Below are positions 39,228 to 47,874 of a stretch of 64,000 bases of DNA, one piece after another. The DNA is from Mesorhizobium_B sp035998495 (GTDB taxonomy: Bacteria; Pseudomonadota; Alphaproteobacteria; Rhizobiales; Rhizobiaceae). Each line of letters opens with the position of its first letter. The first letter of the stretch is position 1. Under the pieces are notes generated by a model. It was not told the DNA's origin, searched no databases, and was given only the letters and a program-made list of their open reading frames with translations. A program made the translations under genes and the position numbers. Location of the stretch: contig DASYHP010000099.1 in NCBI GenBank assembly GCA_035998495.1, positions 1 through 64,000 on the forward strand, given 5' to 3'.

Positions 39228-40562
39228 ATGGCCGAGAGTTTCGACCTGATCCTGCGCGGTGGCACGGTCGTAAATCAATCTGGCGTAGGTGCCCGCGACA
39301 TCGGCGTGCGGGAGGGTCGCATCGCCGCCATCGGGAGCTTGGCGCACGCGGATGCCGGGGAGATCGTGGACTGCGCGGGCCTGCATCTCCTGCCCGGCGT
39401 GATCGACACCCAGGTGCATTTCCGGGAGCCGGGCGCCGAGCACAAGGAAGACCTGCAAAGCGGCTCGCTCGCGGCCGTGCTGGGCGGCGTCACGACGGTG
39501 TTCGAGATGCCCAACACCAACCCGCCCACCACGAGCGAAGCGGCGCTTGCCGACAAGCTCAGGCGCGCGAGCGGGCGCATGCATTGCGATTTCGCCTTCT
39601 GGGTCGGCGGCACGCGCGAGAACGCGCATCTCGTAGGCGATCTGGAGCGGCTGCCGGGCGCGGCCGGCATCAAGGTCTTCATGGGCTCCTCCACCGGCGA
39701 CCTGCTCGTGGAGGACGACGAGGGTGTGCTGGCGATTCTGGTGAACACGCGCCGCCGCGCGGCCTTCCATTCGGAGGACGAGTTCCGCCTGCGCGAGCGG
39801 CTGGCGTTTCGAATCGGGGGCGATCCGGCCTCGCACCACGTCTGGCGCGACGCGGAGGCCGCGCTCGCCTCGACGCGCCGGCTCGTCGGCCTCGCGCGGC
39901 GCGCCGGCGCGCGCATCCACGTGCTGCACATCTCGACCGCCGAGGAGATCGACTTCCTGGCCGGGCACAAGGATGTGGCGAGCGCCGAAGCCACGCCGCA
40001 CCATCTGACGCTTTCGGCGGACGATTACCCCCGCCTCGGCACGCGACTCCAGATGAACCCGCCGGTGCGGGACACCCCTCACCGTGAGGGTGTCTGGCGC
40101 GGGGTGCAGGGCGGCGTGATCGACATCCTGGGCTCCGACCATGCGCCGCACACCCTGGACGAAAAGGCGAAACCCTATCCGCAGTCGCCCTCCGGGATGC
40201 CCGGCGTGCAGACGCTGGTGCCGGTGATGCTCGACCATGTGGTGAAGGGCCGGCTCAGCCTCGAACGCTTCGTGGACCTGACCAGCGCGGGCCCGGCGCG
40301 GCTGTTCGGCATGGCGCGGAAGGGCCGGCTGGCCGTGGGTTTCGACGCGGACATGACCGTGGTGGACCTGAAGCGACGCGAGACGATCTCCGACGCGCAA
40401 GCCGGCTCCAAGGCGGGCTGGACGCCCTATCACGGCATGAGCGTCACGGGCTGGCCGGTGGGCGCTGTCGTGCGCGGCCGGCGCGTGATGTGGGACGGGG
40501 AGCTTCTTGCCGGCGGCGTGGGCCAGCCGGCGCTCTTTCACGAGGCTTTGCCGAAGGCCTGA
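39228..40562 (+). CDS. Dihydroorotase-like amidohydrolase (QxH variant)
   Basis: The 444-residue amidohydrolase aligns with class I dihydroorotases: IKVFMGSSTG (carbamylated Lys), HVLHISTAEE, ATPHHLTLS and GSDHAPHT are all present. The metal motif normally DxHxHxR reads DTQVHFREPG, so the first metal-binding His is Gln. I recall this QxH form as typical of a rhizobial group annotated as dihydroorotase. Whether it makes carbamoyl-aspartate or dihydroorotate, or acts on another cyclic amide, is open. GAGGAGG precedes the ATG. Confidence 0.85.
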   Translation: MAESFDLILRGGTVVNQSGVGARDIGVREGRIAAIGSLAHADAGEIVDCAGLHLLPGVIDTQVHFREPGAEHKEDLQSGSLAAVLGGVTTVFEMPNTNPPTTSEAALADKLRRASGRMHCDFAFWVGGTRENAHLVGDLERLPGAAGIKVFMGSSTGDLLVEDDEGVLAILVNTRRRAAFHSEDEFRLRERLAFRIGGDPASHHVWRDAEAALASTRRLVGLARRAGARIHVLHISTAEEIDFLAGHKDVASAEATPHHLTLSADDYPRLGTRLQMNPPVRDTPHREGVWRGVQGGVIDILGSDHAPHTLDEKAKPYPQSPSGMPGVQTLVPVMLDHVVKGRLSLERFVDLTSAGPARLFGMARKGRLAVGFDADMTVVDLKRRETISDAQAGSKAGWTPYHGMSVTGWPVGAVVRGRRVMWDGELLAGGVGQPALFHEALPKA

Positions 40563-40565
40563 GCC

Positions 40566-41363
40566 TCAGTCTCCGGCCACGAAGAAGGCCCAGCGGCCCT
40601 CCGGGTCGATGCCGACGCGGTAGAAATTATAGGCTCCGAAGTTCTGCATCTCCTCGAGATCACCCGAGGTCACGAGCTTGAACAGCTCCACCCGCTGGCG
40701 CGCGTCGAGCCGGTCGAGCGGCACGGCGAAGAAATAGGGCCAGACATAGACCTCTTCCGGCTTGCCGGGATGCAGATGGGCATAGCCGGCGGACAGCACC
40801 TCTTCGAGGATCGCCAGCAGCTCATAGCCCTCGCCGTCCCCAGAACTCTTGCGCAGATAGTCGATGACGTCGCCCTCGACCTCGCCGAGCGAGAGCTGTG
40901 TCGGCTCCTCGCCGCCGCTGATCAGCGCGCGCAAGCCTTCGATATCGCCGGACTTGGCGGCCTCGACCAGCAAGCCGTGCATGCGGCGCACGGGCTCCGG
41001 CAGCATGGAAAGGTCGTAGGAGATTTCCGGGAGCGGCCCGTTGTCGAGAATGCCCGTCTCGTCGGCCTCCTCGGCCGAGCCGTCGCCAGGCTCCGCCGCC
41101 GCATCGGGCGATGCCTCGCTGCCCGGCACCGACGGGGCGTCGGGCGCGAGGATCCGAGGCTCTTCGCCGCCTTCTTCGGGCGCTGCGCCGTCTTCCGGGG
41201 CAGGGCTGGTCAATGGCGGCGGGAGCTCCTCGCGCTGGATCTCGCTGAGCGCCCAGGCCGGGCTTGCCCACAAGGCCGCTGCAAGGGCCGCAGCCGCCGA
41301 AAGCCGACCACAGGCCGACCGCCGGCCGCAAACCTCTCCGCTGTCGTCTCTGCCGAACGTCAT
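40566..41363 (-). CDS. Conserved periplasmic protein of unknown function
   Basis: The 265-residue protein has an N-terminal signal (LSAAAALAAALWASPAWA-LS), then an acidic Pro/Glu-rich stretch of about 80 residues. A conserved-looking C-terminal domain follows (MHGLLVEAAKSGDIEGL, GYAHLHPGKPEEVYVWPYF, YNFYRVGIDPEGRWAFFVAGD). The MHGLLVEAAKSGDIEGLRAL segment resembles an ankyrin-like helix pair but no full repeats are seen. I do not know its function. It converges on the dihydroorotase-like gene, with stops three bases apart. Confidence 0.75.
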   Translation of the reverse strand: MTFGRDDSGEVCGRRSACGRLSAAAALAAALWASPAWALSEIQREELPPPLTSPAPEDGAAPEEGGEEPRILAPDAPSVPGSEASPDAAAEPGDGSAEEADETGILDNGPLPEISYDLSMLPEPVRRMHGLLVEAAKSGDIEGLRALISGGEEPTQLSLGEVEGDVIDYLRKSSGDGEGYELLAILEEVLSAGYAHLHPGKPEEVYVWPYFFAVPLDRLDARQRVELFKLVTSGDLEEMQNFGAYNFYRVGIDPEGRWAFFVAGD

Positions 41364-41418
41364 CGCGGCTCCGAGGCTGGCAAGCGTCAGGCTAGCCCCC
41401 GCTTCCGGCCAGACGCGG

Positions 41419-41727
41419 CTAATGACGACACTTGGCGGGCTCGAAGTCGCCGGCCACCACCATCTCGCGCATGCGGTCGAGCAGCGCCAGCGCGGCTTCC
41501 TCGCCATTGTTGCGCAAAAGCTCGCCGAAGGCGGTCGTCAGTGCCGCCTCGGCGATGATCTCCGGCTCGATGCCTGCGGAAAGCCCTTCCGCCCAGGCCT
41601 CATTGTGGCTCTCCACGGCGGTGAGGCGCTTTTCCTCGCGGACGAGCGCGTCGATGTCCCTGAGACCCTGCTCCATGACCATCATCCCCACATGCGCGGC
41701 CCATTGATTCGGGCCAGTTCGAGTCAT
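41419..41727 (-). CDS. Small conserved hypothetical protein
   Basis: The 102-residue protein is mainly helical (QGLRDIDALVREEKRL, EEAALALLDRMREMV) with no signal peptide or membrane segment. I do not recognise a family. The ATG at 41727 is used here; an alternative ATG at 41685 follows TGGGG. The gene lies 55 bases upstream of the periplasmic protein gene, same strand, and could be cotranscribed with it. Confidence 0.6.
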   Translation of the reverse strand: MTRTGPNQWAAHVGMMVMEQGLRDIDALVREEKRLTAVESHNEAWAEGLSAGIEPEIIAEAALTTAFGELLRNNGEEAALALLDRMREMVVAGDFEPAKCRH

Positions 41728-41808
41728 CCGTTTAAGGTCCGGTTAAGTTTGTCTAGCATGCTTGCGCCGGTCTGGAAGGTTCGGTTCTCAACAAAAGTTA
41801 ACCGTTGC

Positions 41809-42177
41809 TTAATTGCCGTAGCGGGTCATCACCGTGCGCGAGAGCGTCTCGCCCTCCTTGCGGTAGAGCGCGATCGCGGCGGTCGCCGAGGGCGTGCAGG
41901 TCGAATAGGTCCGGGCGAAAGCGCGAAAACCGTCGTTGAAGCTCGCAATGAAGCGCTCCCGGCGTTCGGGGACCGGATTCTCCGCGGCGAGCAGTGTCTC
42001 CATCTCCTTGCGCCAGTCGGCTTCGGCCGTTCCGCAGAGATTCTCCAGGAAGTGCAGCGAGCCCAAGATCTCGGCCAGCCGCAACAGGCCCGGCTCGAAG
42101 GGCGCGTCGGTGGCCCGGCTGGGCGCCGCCGCGGTCAGTTGCGCGGCAAGGACGAGAGAGAGGAAGGCGGCCTGCAT
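41809..42177 (-). CDS. TIGR02301 family periplasmic protein
   Basis: The 122-residue protein has a signal peptide (AFLSLVLAAQLTAAAPSRA) and a domain containing LAEILGSLHFLENLCG, WRKEMETLLAAE, RERFIASFNDGFRAFARTY and a second Cys (TCTPSA). This matches the rhizobial family I know as TIGR02301, of unknown function. The two Cys may form a disulfide. The ATG has no clear ribosome site; a GTG 18 bases upstream is possible. Confidence 0.78.
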   Translation of the reverse strand: MQAAFLSLVLAAQLTAAAPSRATDAPFEPGLLRLAEILGSLHFLENLCGTAEADWRKEMETLLAAENPVPERRERFIASFNDGFRAFARTYSTCTPSATAAIALYRKEGETLSRTVMTRYGN

Positions 42178-42269
42178 GGGGATGAGTTTCAGCACCTGTA
42201 TTTGTCCGAGATGAGGCGCGGCGCCTGAACCGGCCGTGAACGTTTGGCCGGTCCGACCGGATACTGCCC

Positions 42270-42677
42270 CTAGCCGAGGATTTCGGAGGCGACCTCGAAC
42301 ACGAAGTGCGCGAGAGGAAGCGAGGCCATCTCGTCCAGCGTGTAGAAGCCGGCCTCGGCGGCATCGTCCTGCGCCAGCGGCACGCCGTCCGCTCCGCCGC
42401 ACCGAAAGACGGTGAGCTGGAACGCAGGCCAGGAGGGGTCGCTCTCGCCGGGCAGGAGCACGGTGCGCAAGGCCGTCACCTCGCCCGCCAGGAGCCCGGT
42501 CTCCTCGAAGAGCTCGCGCCGCGCGGCCGCCTCCAGCGTTTCGCCGGGCTCCACACGTCCGCCGGGGAACGCGTAGAGTCCCAGGGACGGCCCGCGACCC
42601 CGCTTCACGAGCAGGAGGGCGTCGCCTCGCCTCAGCGCGACCGACACAGCGGCGACGGGAGCGGTGACGGCCGTCAC
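42270..42677 (-). CDS. Nudix hydrolase
   Basis: The 135-residue protein carries the complete Nudix box, GX5EX7REUXEEXGU (GRVEPGETLEAAARRELFEETGL, residues 39-61). It should hydrolyse a nucleoside diphosphate linked to another group; the closest group is ADP-ribose pyrophosphatase or NADH-hydrolase-like. The start appears to be a GTG at 42677 without a strong ribosome site. It follows the 51-residue gene by 29 bases, which may allow coupled expression. Confidence 0.85.
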   Translation of the reverse strand: MTAVTAPVAAVSVALRRGDALLLVKRGRGPSLGLYAFPGGRVEPGETLEAAARRELFEETGLLAGEVTALRTVLLPGESDPSWPAFQLTVFRCGGADGVPLAQDDAAEAGFYTLDEMASLPLAHFVFEVASEILG

Positions 42678-42706
42678 CGCTGAGGACGGCTGCCGAGCGC
42701 CGACGC

Positions 42707-42862
42707 TCAGGCCGCCTTCTTCTCCGATTTCGCGTTGTCGTCTTTCTTGGCCGCGCAGAGCAGGGCGGCCACGAGCGCCGCCGGCCCAATGGCCCGGTAT
42801 TGCGTGGCGAGTGCGGCGGTTTCCCGCTTCGTTTGTTCGGCTTCGCTGGGTTGGCGCGTCAT
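42707..42862 (-). CDS. 51-residue conserved small protein (YRAIGPAA motif)
   Basis: This small gene encodes a 51-residue protein with a charged N-terminus, a central hydrophobic segment (YRAIGPAALVAALLCA, about residues 22-37) and a Lys/Asp-rich tail. I recall short rhizobial proteins with the same YRAIGPAA core, of unknown function. It may associate with the membrane. GGGGA lies about nine bases before the ATG. It is immediately upstream of the Nudix gene. Confidence 0.65.
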   Translation of the reverse strand: MTRQPSEAEQTKRETAALATQYRAIGPAALVAALLCAAKKDDNAKSEKKAA

Positions 42863-43207
42863 GAAAGGAAATCCCCGGTGTTCGTCCCTGGCATCAGCGG
42901 ATGTCGCCGGATTCGGTCGGAAAAAAGGCCGGGGCCGAGCGTCGCGTTCACAACTGCCCGTGCATGGTTAACGAAGCGTGTGCGCGAGGTGGGACGCGCC
43001 CGCCCCTTGACGGTTTCCGAGCGGCAGGGAATAACGCCTGCCCATGAGAATGCGCCCCGCAGCTTCCGGCATCTGCATTATCGGCTAGCACAACGGCTGG
43101 CCCGGACGTTCTCGCCTCCATGACGGAACAGGTTTTCGGGGTCAGCCAGGCGGCTGGCGCGGGCGGCGCGCGCGACCTCGATGAACTTGGCCCTGTCTGG
43201 ACCGAAC
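42863..43207. other. Intergenic stretch upstream of cysS
   Basis: I see no gene in these 345 bases between the leftward 51-residue gene and cysS. It holds a good promoter candidate at 43007-43035 and the ribosome site region of cysS. A short open frame beginning at 43181 is in frame with cysS and would extend it by nine residues. Confidence 0.5.
43007..43035 (+). promoter_or_regulatory. Candidate sigma-70 promoter of the cysS operon
   Basis: TTGACG (43007-43012) and AATAAC (43030-43035) are separated by 17 bases and match the -35/-10 consensus well at the -35 and at four of six -10 positions. The cysS start lies about 170 bases downstream. Confidence 0.45.
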
Positions 43208-44725
43208 ATGAGCGACACCGTTCCCACCCTGCATCTTTACAACACGCTCGCGCGTGAGAAGCAGGCCTTCGTTCCGATCGACCCCCAGAACGTGCGGATG
43301 TATGTCTGCGGACCCACCGTCTATGACTTCGCGCATATCGGCAATGCGCGGCCCGCCATCGTGTTCGACGTGCTGTTCCGCCTGCTGCGCCACCTCCACG
43401 GGCCGGAGCGCGTCACATATGTCCGCAACATCACGGACGTGGACGACAAGATCAACGCGCGCGCCGCGCGCGACTTCCCCGGCTTGGCCCTCAACGAGGC
43501 GATCCGTCGCGTGACCGAGACGACGGCGCGGCAATACCGCGAGGACATGCGGGCGCTGGGTTGCCTCGATCCCACCGTCGAGCCGCGCGCCACCGATTTC
43601 GTTCTGCCGCGGCCGGACGGCAAGGCCGACATGGCGAGCCTGATCCAGGCTCTGATCGACCGCGGCCACGCCTATGCCGTGGAAGGCGAAATCTTGTTCG
43701 ATGTGTCCTCCATGCCGGATTATGGCGCGCTGTCGCGCCGGCCGCTCGACCAGCAGCAGGCCGGGGCACGGGTGGCCGTGGAGGCGCACAAAAGGAACCC
43801 CGCGGATTTCGTGCTGTGGAAGGGCTCGACCGAGCAGGAGCCAGGCTGGGACGCGGTGTTCCGCGTCGAGGGGCGGGAACTCGCGATCCGGGGCCGCCCC
43901 GGGTGGCACATCGAATGCTCGGCGATGTCGGCGGCGCATTTGGGCGAGGTGTTCGACATCCATGGCGGCGGGCTCGACCTGATCTTCCCGCACCACGAGA
44001 ACGAGATCGCCCAGTCGCGCTGCGCGCACGGCACGCCGGTGATGGCCAATACTTGGATGCACAACGGCTTCCTTCAGGTGGAAGGCCGTAAGATGTCGAA
44101 GAGCGAGGGCAACTTCTTCACCGTGGCCGAGCTCCTGCACGAGGAGAAGTTCGGCGGCCGCAAATGGCCGGGCGAGGTGCTGCGGCTCGCCATGCTGATG
44201 ACGCACTATCGCGAGCCGATCGATTTTTCCGTGCGGCGGTTGGAGGAGGCGGAAAGGACGCTGAGCGATTGGAAGTATGCAATGTGGTATGCAGGACTTT
44301 CATGGGAGAATGACAATGAGACGTATTGCGAAGCGATGTCTCCATCGGACGTTGTGGTAGAAGCGCTCTGCAATGATCTGAACTTCTCTGAGGCGCTACC
44401 TGAGCTGCACCGTCTATCAAAGAGTCGGAACATCTTCGATGGACATACAGTCTTCGCCTCGCTGAAGTGGCTCGGCCTGGTAAACTATGAAGATATGCGG
44501 CGTTGGGAGAGTTACCAGGAGAGCGCGATAGTCACACTCGCCTCCAACCTCAACGTCGGTTCGCTTCGTGAGATCATCGACAGGCGTCTTGCCTACATCC
44601 GCGAAAAGAACTGGATTGAGGCGGATCGCATCCGCGATGAGTTACTGGCCCAGGGTATACAACTCAAGGACGGCAAGGACCCTGCCACCGGCGAGCGCGT
44701 GACGACCTGGGAGGTGAAGACATGA
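43208..44725 (+). CDS. cysS: Cysteine-tRNA ligase with low-GC internal patch
   Basis: The 505-residue class I synthetase has the HIGH-type motif (PTVYDFAHIGNARP, residue 41 on) and KMSKS (RKMSKSEGNFF, about 297). The C-terminal part ends GIQLKDGKDPATGERVTTWEV, as in rhizobial homologues. Between about residues 357 and 460 the coding sequence falls to roughly 45-57% GC and the protein (WYAGLSWENDNETYCEAM...) departs from the usual rhizobial sequence. It is first in the overlapping cysS-GFA-pip-cimA operon. The ATG at 43208 was chosen by comparison with known starts. Confidence 0.94.
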   Translation: MSDTVPTLHLYNTLAREKQAFVPIDPQNVRMYVCGPTVYDFAHIGNARPAIVFDVLFRLLRHLHGPERVTYVRNITDVDDKINARAARDFPGLALNEAIRRVTETTARQYREDMRALGCLDPTVEPRATDFVLPRPDGKADMASLIQALIDRGHAYAVEGEILFDVSSMPDYGALSRRPLDQQQAGARVAVEAHKRNPADFVLWKGSTEQEPGWDAVFRVEGRELAIRGRPGWHIECSAMSAAHLGEVFDIHGGGLDLIFPHHENEIAQSRCAHGTPVMANTWMHNGFLQVEGRKMSKSEGNFFTVAELLHEEKFGGRKWPGEVLRLAMLMTHYREPIDFSVRRLEEAERTLSDWKYAMWYAGLSWENDNETYCEAMSPSDVVVEALCNDLNFSEALPELHRLSKSRNIFDGHTVFASLKWLGLVNYEDMRRWESYQESAIVTLASNLNVGSLREIIDRRLAYIREKNWIEADRIRDELLAQGIQLKDGKDPATGERVTTWEVKT

Positions 44726-45216
44726 GCCTCGACAATCGACCGATCTACTCCGGCGGGTGCCAGTGCGGCGCGGTGCGCTTTCGGGTGGAAGGCGCGCTGG
44801 GGCGGCCCTCTGTCTGTCACTGCCGCATGTGCCAGAAGGCGTTCGGCAGCTTCTATGCGCCGCTCGTCGGCATGCGCCAGGCGAAGCTTGCCTGGACGCG
44901 CGGCGAACCCAAGCGCTTCCAGTCGTCGAACCACGTGAAGCGCGGCTTCTGCGCGCACTGCGGCACGCCGCTAACCTATGAGTCGCCCGACGGGGTGGCG
45001 CTCGCCATCGGCGCCTTCGACGATCCGTCGTCGCTCGCGCCCAGAATCCAGTGGGGCATCGAGGAGAAGCTGCCTTACGTGGACGAGATTCCCGCCCAGC
45101 CCGGCGAGGAGACGATGGCGGACATCGAGAACTCCCAATTCCTCGCCACCCTGGTCTCCTTCCAGCATCCGGACCACGACACGGAAGAGTGGCCGCCGAA
45201 GGAGAGGGGATCGTGA
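44722..45216 (+). CDS. GFA family zinc protein (second copy)
   Basis: The 164-residue protein has the GFA zinc pattern (CQCGAV, CHCRMCQK, FCAHCGTPL) and a longer C-terminal part than the copy at 18210 (IQWGIEEKLPYVDEIP). Relatives bind zinc, and most have no proven reaction. It overlaps cysS by 4 bases (ATGA) and the iminopeptidase gene by 1 base, so it is embedded in a translationally coupled operon. Confidence 0.88.
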   Translation: MSLDNRPIYSGGCQCGAVRFRVEGALGRPSVCHCRMCQKAFGSFYAPLVGMRQAKLAWTRGEPKRFQSSNHVKRGFCAHCGTPLTYESPDGVALAIGAFDDPSSLAPRIQWGIEEKLPYVDEIPAQPGEETMADIENSQFLATLVSFQHPDHDTEEWPPKERGS

Positions 45217-46175
45217 TGAGGGACGCGCGTGGGCTTTACCCCGAGTCCGAGCCCTTCGCGAGCGGCATGCTCGACATGGGCGATGGCCACCAGGTTTATT
45301 GGGAGCGCTGCGGTACGCCGGGCGCGAAACCCGCCGTGTTCCTGCACGGGGGCCCAGGCGGCGGCATCATGCCCAAATACCGGCGGCTGTTCGACCCCGC
45401 GCGCTACGATGTGCTGCTGTTCGACCAGCGCGGCTGCGGGCGCTCGACGCCTCATGCCTCGCTCGAGGCGAACACGACATGGCATCTCGTGGCCGACATC
45501 GAGCGGCTGCGCGCGATGATGGGTGTCGAGCGCTGGCTGGTGTTCGGCGGCTCCTGGGGCTCGACGCTGGCGCTCGCCTATGCCGAGACGCACCCGGAGC
45601 GGGTCAGCGAGCTGATCGTTCGCGGCGTCTATACGCTGACGAAAGCCGAGCTCGACTGGTACTATCGGTTCGGCGTGTCGGAGATGTTCCCCGACAAGTG
45701 GGAGCGGTTCCTCGCGCCCATCCCGGAAGCCGAGCGGGGCGACCTCATGCAGGCCTATCGCCGGCTGCTGACCGGCGAGGATAAGGCCAAGCAGATCGAG
45801 GCCGCGCTGGCCTGGAGCACCTGGGAAGGGGAGACGATCACGCTCGTGCCCGAACCGGAGGTCAGCGGCAAGTTCGGCGAGCCGGAATTCGCGATCGCCT
45901 TTGCGCGCATCGAGAACCACTTCTTCGTGCATCGCGGCTGGCTGGACGAGGGGCAGCTCGTCCGTGACGCGGTGAAGCTCAGGGGCATCCCCGGCCTGAT
46001 CGTGCATGGCCGCTACGACATGCCGTGCCCGTTGCGCTATGCCTGGGAGCTGAGCCGGGTGTGGACGGACGCGGAGTTCCACATCGTGGAGGGCGCGGGC
46101 CATGCCTTTTCCGAGCCGGGCATCCAGGAGCGCCTGCTTGAGGCGACGGATCGGTTTGCAGGTAGCGGGCGATGA
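45216..46175 (+). CDS. pip: Proline iminopeptidase (alpha/beta hydrolase)
   Basis: The 319-residue S33 peptidase removes N-terminal proline from peptides. It has the oxyanion motif HGGPGGG, the nucleophile elbow GGSWGS (Ser near residue 112), a likely Asp in HGRYDMPCP and His in EGAGHAFSEP. Strong GGAGAGGGG precedes the ATG. It sits between the GFA gene and cimA, overlapping each by 1 and 4 bases. Confidence 0.93.
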   Translation: MRDARGLYPESEPFASGMLDMGDGHQVYWERCGTPGAKPAVFLHGGPGGGIMPKYRRLFDPARYDVLLFDQRGCGRSTPHASLEANTTWHLVADIERLRAMMGVERWLVFGGSWGSTLALAYAETHPERVSELIVRGVYTLTKAELDWYYRFGVSEMFPDKWERFLAPIPEAERGDLMQAYRRLLTGEDKAKQIEAALAWSTWEGETITLVPEPEVSGKFGEPEFAIAFARIENHFFVHRGWLDEGQLVRDAVKLRGIPGLIVHGRYDMPCPLRYAWELSRVWTDAEFHIVEGAGHAFSEPGIQERLLEATDRFAGSGR

Positions 46176-47788
46176 GCCGCGAGCGCCTCTTCCTCTTCGA
46201 CACCACCCTGCGCGATGGGCAGCAGACGCCGGGCATCGACTTTTCGCTGGACGACAAGCTCGCGATCGCCGCCATGCTGGACGAGCTGGGCGTGGACTAT
46301 GTCGAGGGCGGCTATCCCGGCGCGAACCCGACCGACACAGAATTCTTTAGAGAGAAGCGGACGCGGCGCGCAAAATTCGTTGCGTTCGGCATGACGAAGC
46401 GCGCGGGCGTCTCGGCTTCCAACGACCCGGGCCTGAACGCGCTTCTGCGCGCCCAAGCCGACGCGGTCTGCTTCGTGGCCAAGAGCTGGGATTTCCACGT
46501 GCGCGTCGCGCTCGGCTGCACGGAGGAGGAAAACCTCGACGCCATCCGTGCTTCCGTCGAGGCGGCAAAGGCGGCGGGCAGGGAGGCCATGGTCGATTGC
46601 GAGCATTTCTTCGACGGCTTCAAGGCGAACCCGGACTATGCGCTGGCCTGCGCCAGGACGGCGATGGAGGCCGGCGCGCGCTGGGTGGTGCTGTGCGACA
46701 CGAACGGCGGCACGCTGCCGGCCGAGGCGCGGGAGATCGTGGGCCAGGTGATCGCTTCGGGCCTGCCGGGAGCCCGGCTCGGCATCCATGCCCACGACGA
46801 CACGGGGCAGGCGGTGGCCAACTCGCTGGCCGCGGTCGAGGCCGGCGTGCGCCAGATCCAGGGCACGCTGAACGGCATCGGCGAACGCTGCGGCAATGCC
46901 GACCTCGTGTCGATCATCCCGACGCTGCTGCTCAAGCCGGCCTATGCCGAGCGGTTCGAGACGGGGGTTTCGCCCGCGGCGTTGGAAGGGCTCACGCGCC
47001 TGTCGCGCGGCTTTGACGAGCTTTTGAACCGCGCGCCGGAGCCGCAGTCGCCCTATGTCGGCCAGTCCGCCTTCGCGACCAAGGCGGGCATCCACGCCTC
47101 GGCCATCGCCAAGGCGCCCGCGACCTACGAGCATGTGCCGCCCGAAGCCGTGGGCAACCGGCGCAAGGTGATGGTGTCCGACCAGGGCGGCAAGGCCAAT
47201 TTCATCGCCGAGCTGAAACGCCGCGGCATCGCGATCCCCGCGCAGGACGGGCGGCTCGACGCGCTGGTGGCGCTCGTCAAGGAGCGCGAGGCGCAGGGCT
47301 ATGCCTATGAGGGCGCGGATGCGAGCTTCGAGCTGCTCGCGCGCCGGACGCTCCAGACGGTGCCGGAGTTCTTCCGCGTCACCAGCTTCCGCTGCATGGT
47401 GGAGCGCCGCCACGACGCCAACGGCGCGCTCAAGACCGTGTCGGAGGCCATCGTCAAGGTGACAGTAGACGGCGAAGAGAAGATGTCGGTCGCCGAAGGC
47501 CATGGCCCGGTGAACGCGCTCGACCTCGCGCTGCGCAAGGATTTGGGAAAGTTCCAAAACGAGATCGCCGACCTGAGGCTCGTGGACTACAAGGTGCGCA
47601 TCCTCAATGGTGGCTCCGAAGCGGTGACGCGCGTCCTCATCGAGAGCCATGACGACACGGGCGCGCGCTGGCGCACGGTGGGCGTGTCCGACAACATCAT
47701 CGACGCCTCGTTCGAGGCGATGATGGACTCGATCGTCTACAAGCTGATGAAGAACCGCGACATGGCCGGCCAGATCGCGGCCGAATAG
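46172..47788 (+). CDS. cimA: (R)-citramalate synthase
   Basis: The 538-residue enzyme is of the 2-isopropylmalate synthase family, CimA type (LFDTTLRDGQQTPGIDFS, GIHAHDDTGQAVANSL, GTLNGIGERCGNADL, then a C-terminal LeuA dimer/regulatory domain from about residue 390). CimA condenses acetyl-CoA and pyruvate into citramalate, giving isoleucine without threonine deaminase. It is last in the cysS operon; the following hairpin may end the transcript. Confidence 0.93.
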   Translation: MSRERLFLFDTTLRDGQQTPGIDFSLDDKLAIAAMLDELGVDYVEGGYPGANPTDTEFFREKRTRRAKFVAFGMTKRAGVSASNDPGLNALLRAQADAVCFVAKSWDFHVRVALGCTEEENLDAIRASVEAAKAAGREAMVDCEHFFDGFKANPDYALACARTAMEAGARWVVLCDTNGGTLPAEAREIVGQVIASGLPGARLGIHAHDDTGQAVANSLAAVEAGVRQIQGTLNGIGERCGNADLVSIIPTLLLKPAYAERFETGVSPAALEGLTRLSRGFDELLNRAPEPQSPYVGQSAFATKAGIHASAIAKAPATYEHVPPEAVGNRRKVMVSDQGGKANFIAELKRRGIAIPAQDGRLDALVALVKEREAQGYAYEGADASFELLARRTLQTVPEFFRVTSFRCMVERRHDANGALKTVSEAIVKVTVDGEEKMSVAEGHGPVNALDLALRKDLGKFQNEIADLRLVDYKVRILNGGSEAVTRVLIESHDDTGARWRTVGVSDNIIDASFEAMMDSIVYKLMKNRDMAGQIAAE

Positions 47789-47789
47789 T

Positions 47790-47813
47790 TTTGCTGATGC
47801 GATCATCAGCAAA
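47790..47813. terminator. Perfect 10-bp stem after cimA
   Basis: TTTGCTGATG (47790-47799) and CATCAGCAAA (47804-47813) form a perfect 10-bp stem with a 4-base CGAT loop, starting one base after the cimA stop. It has unusually low GC for this genome and no T tract. It could be a terminator or a protein-binding site upstream of the permease gene. Confidence 0.45.
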
Positions 47814-47874
47814 GTGAATTGGCACGCCGCGGCCCGCGCCTCCACATCGCGCCGACGGCAATCAGGAATCCCCC

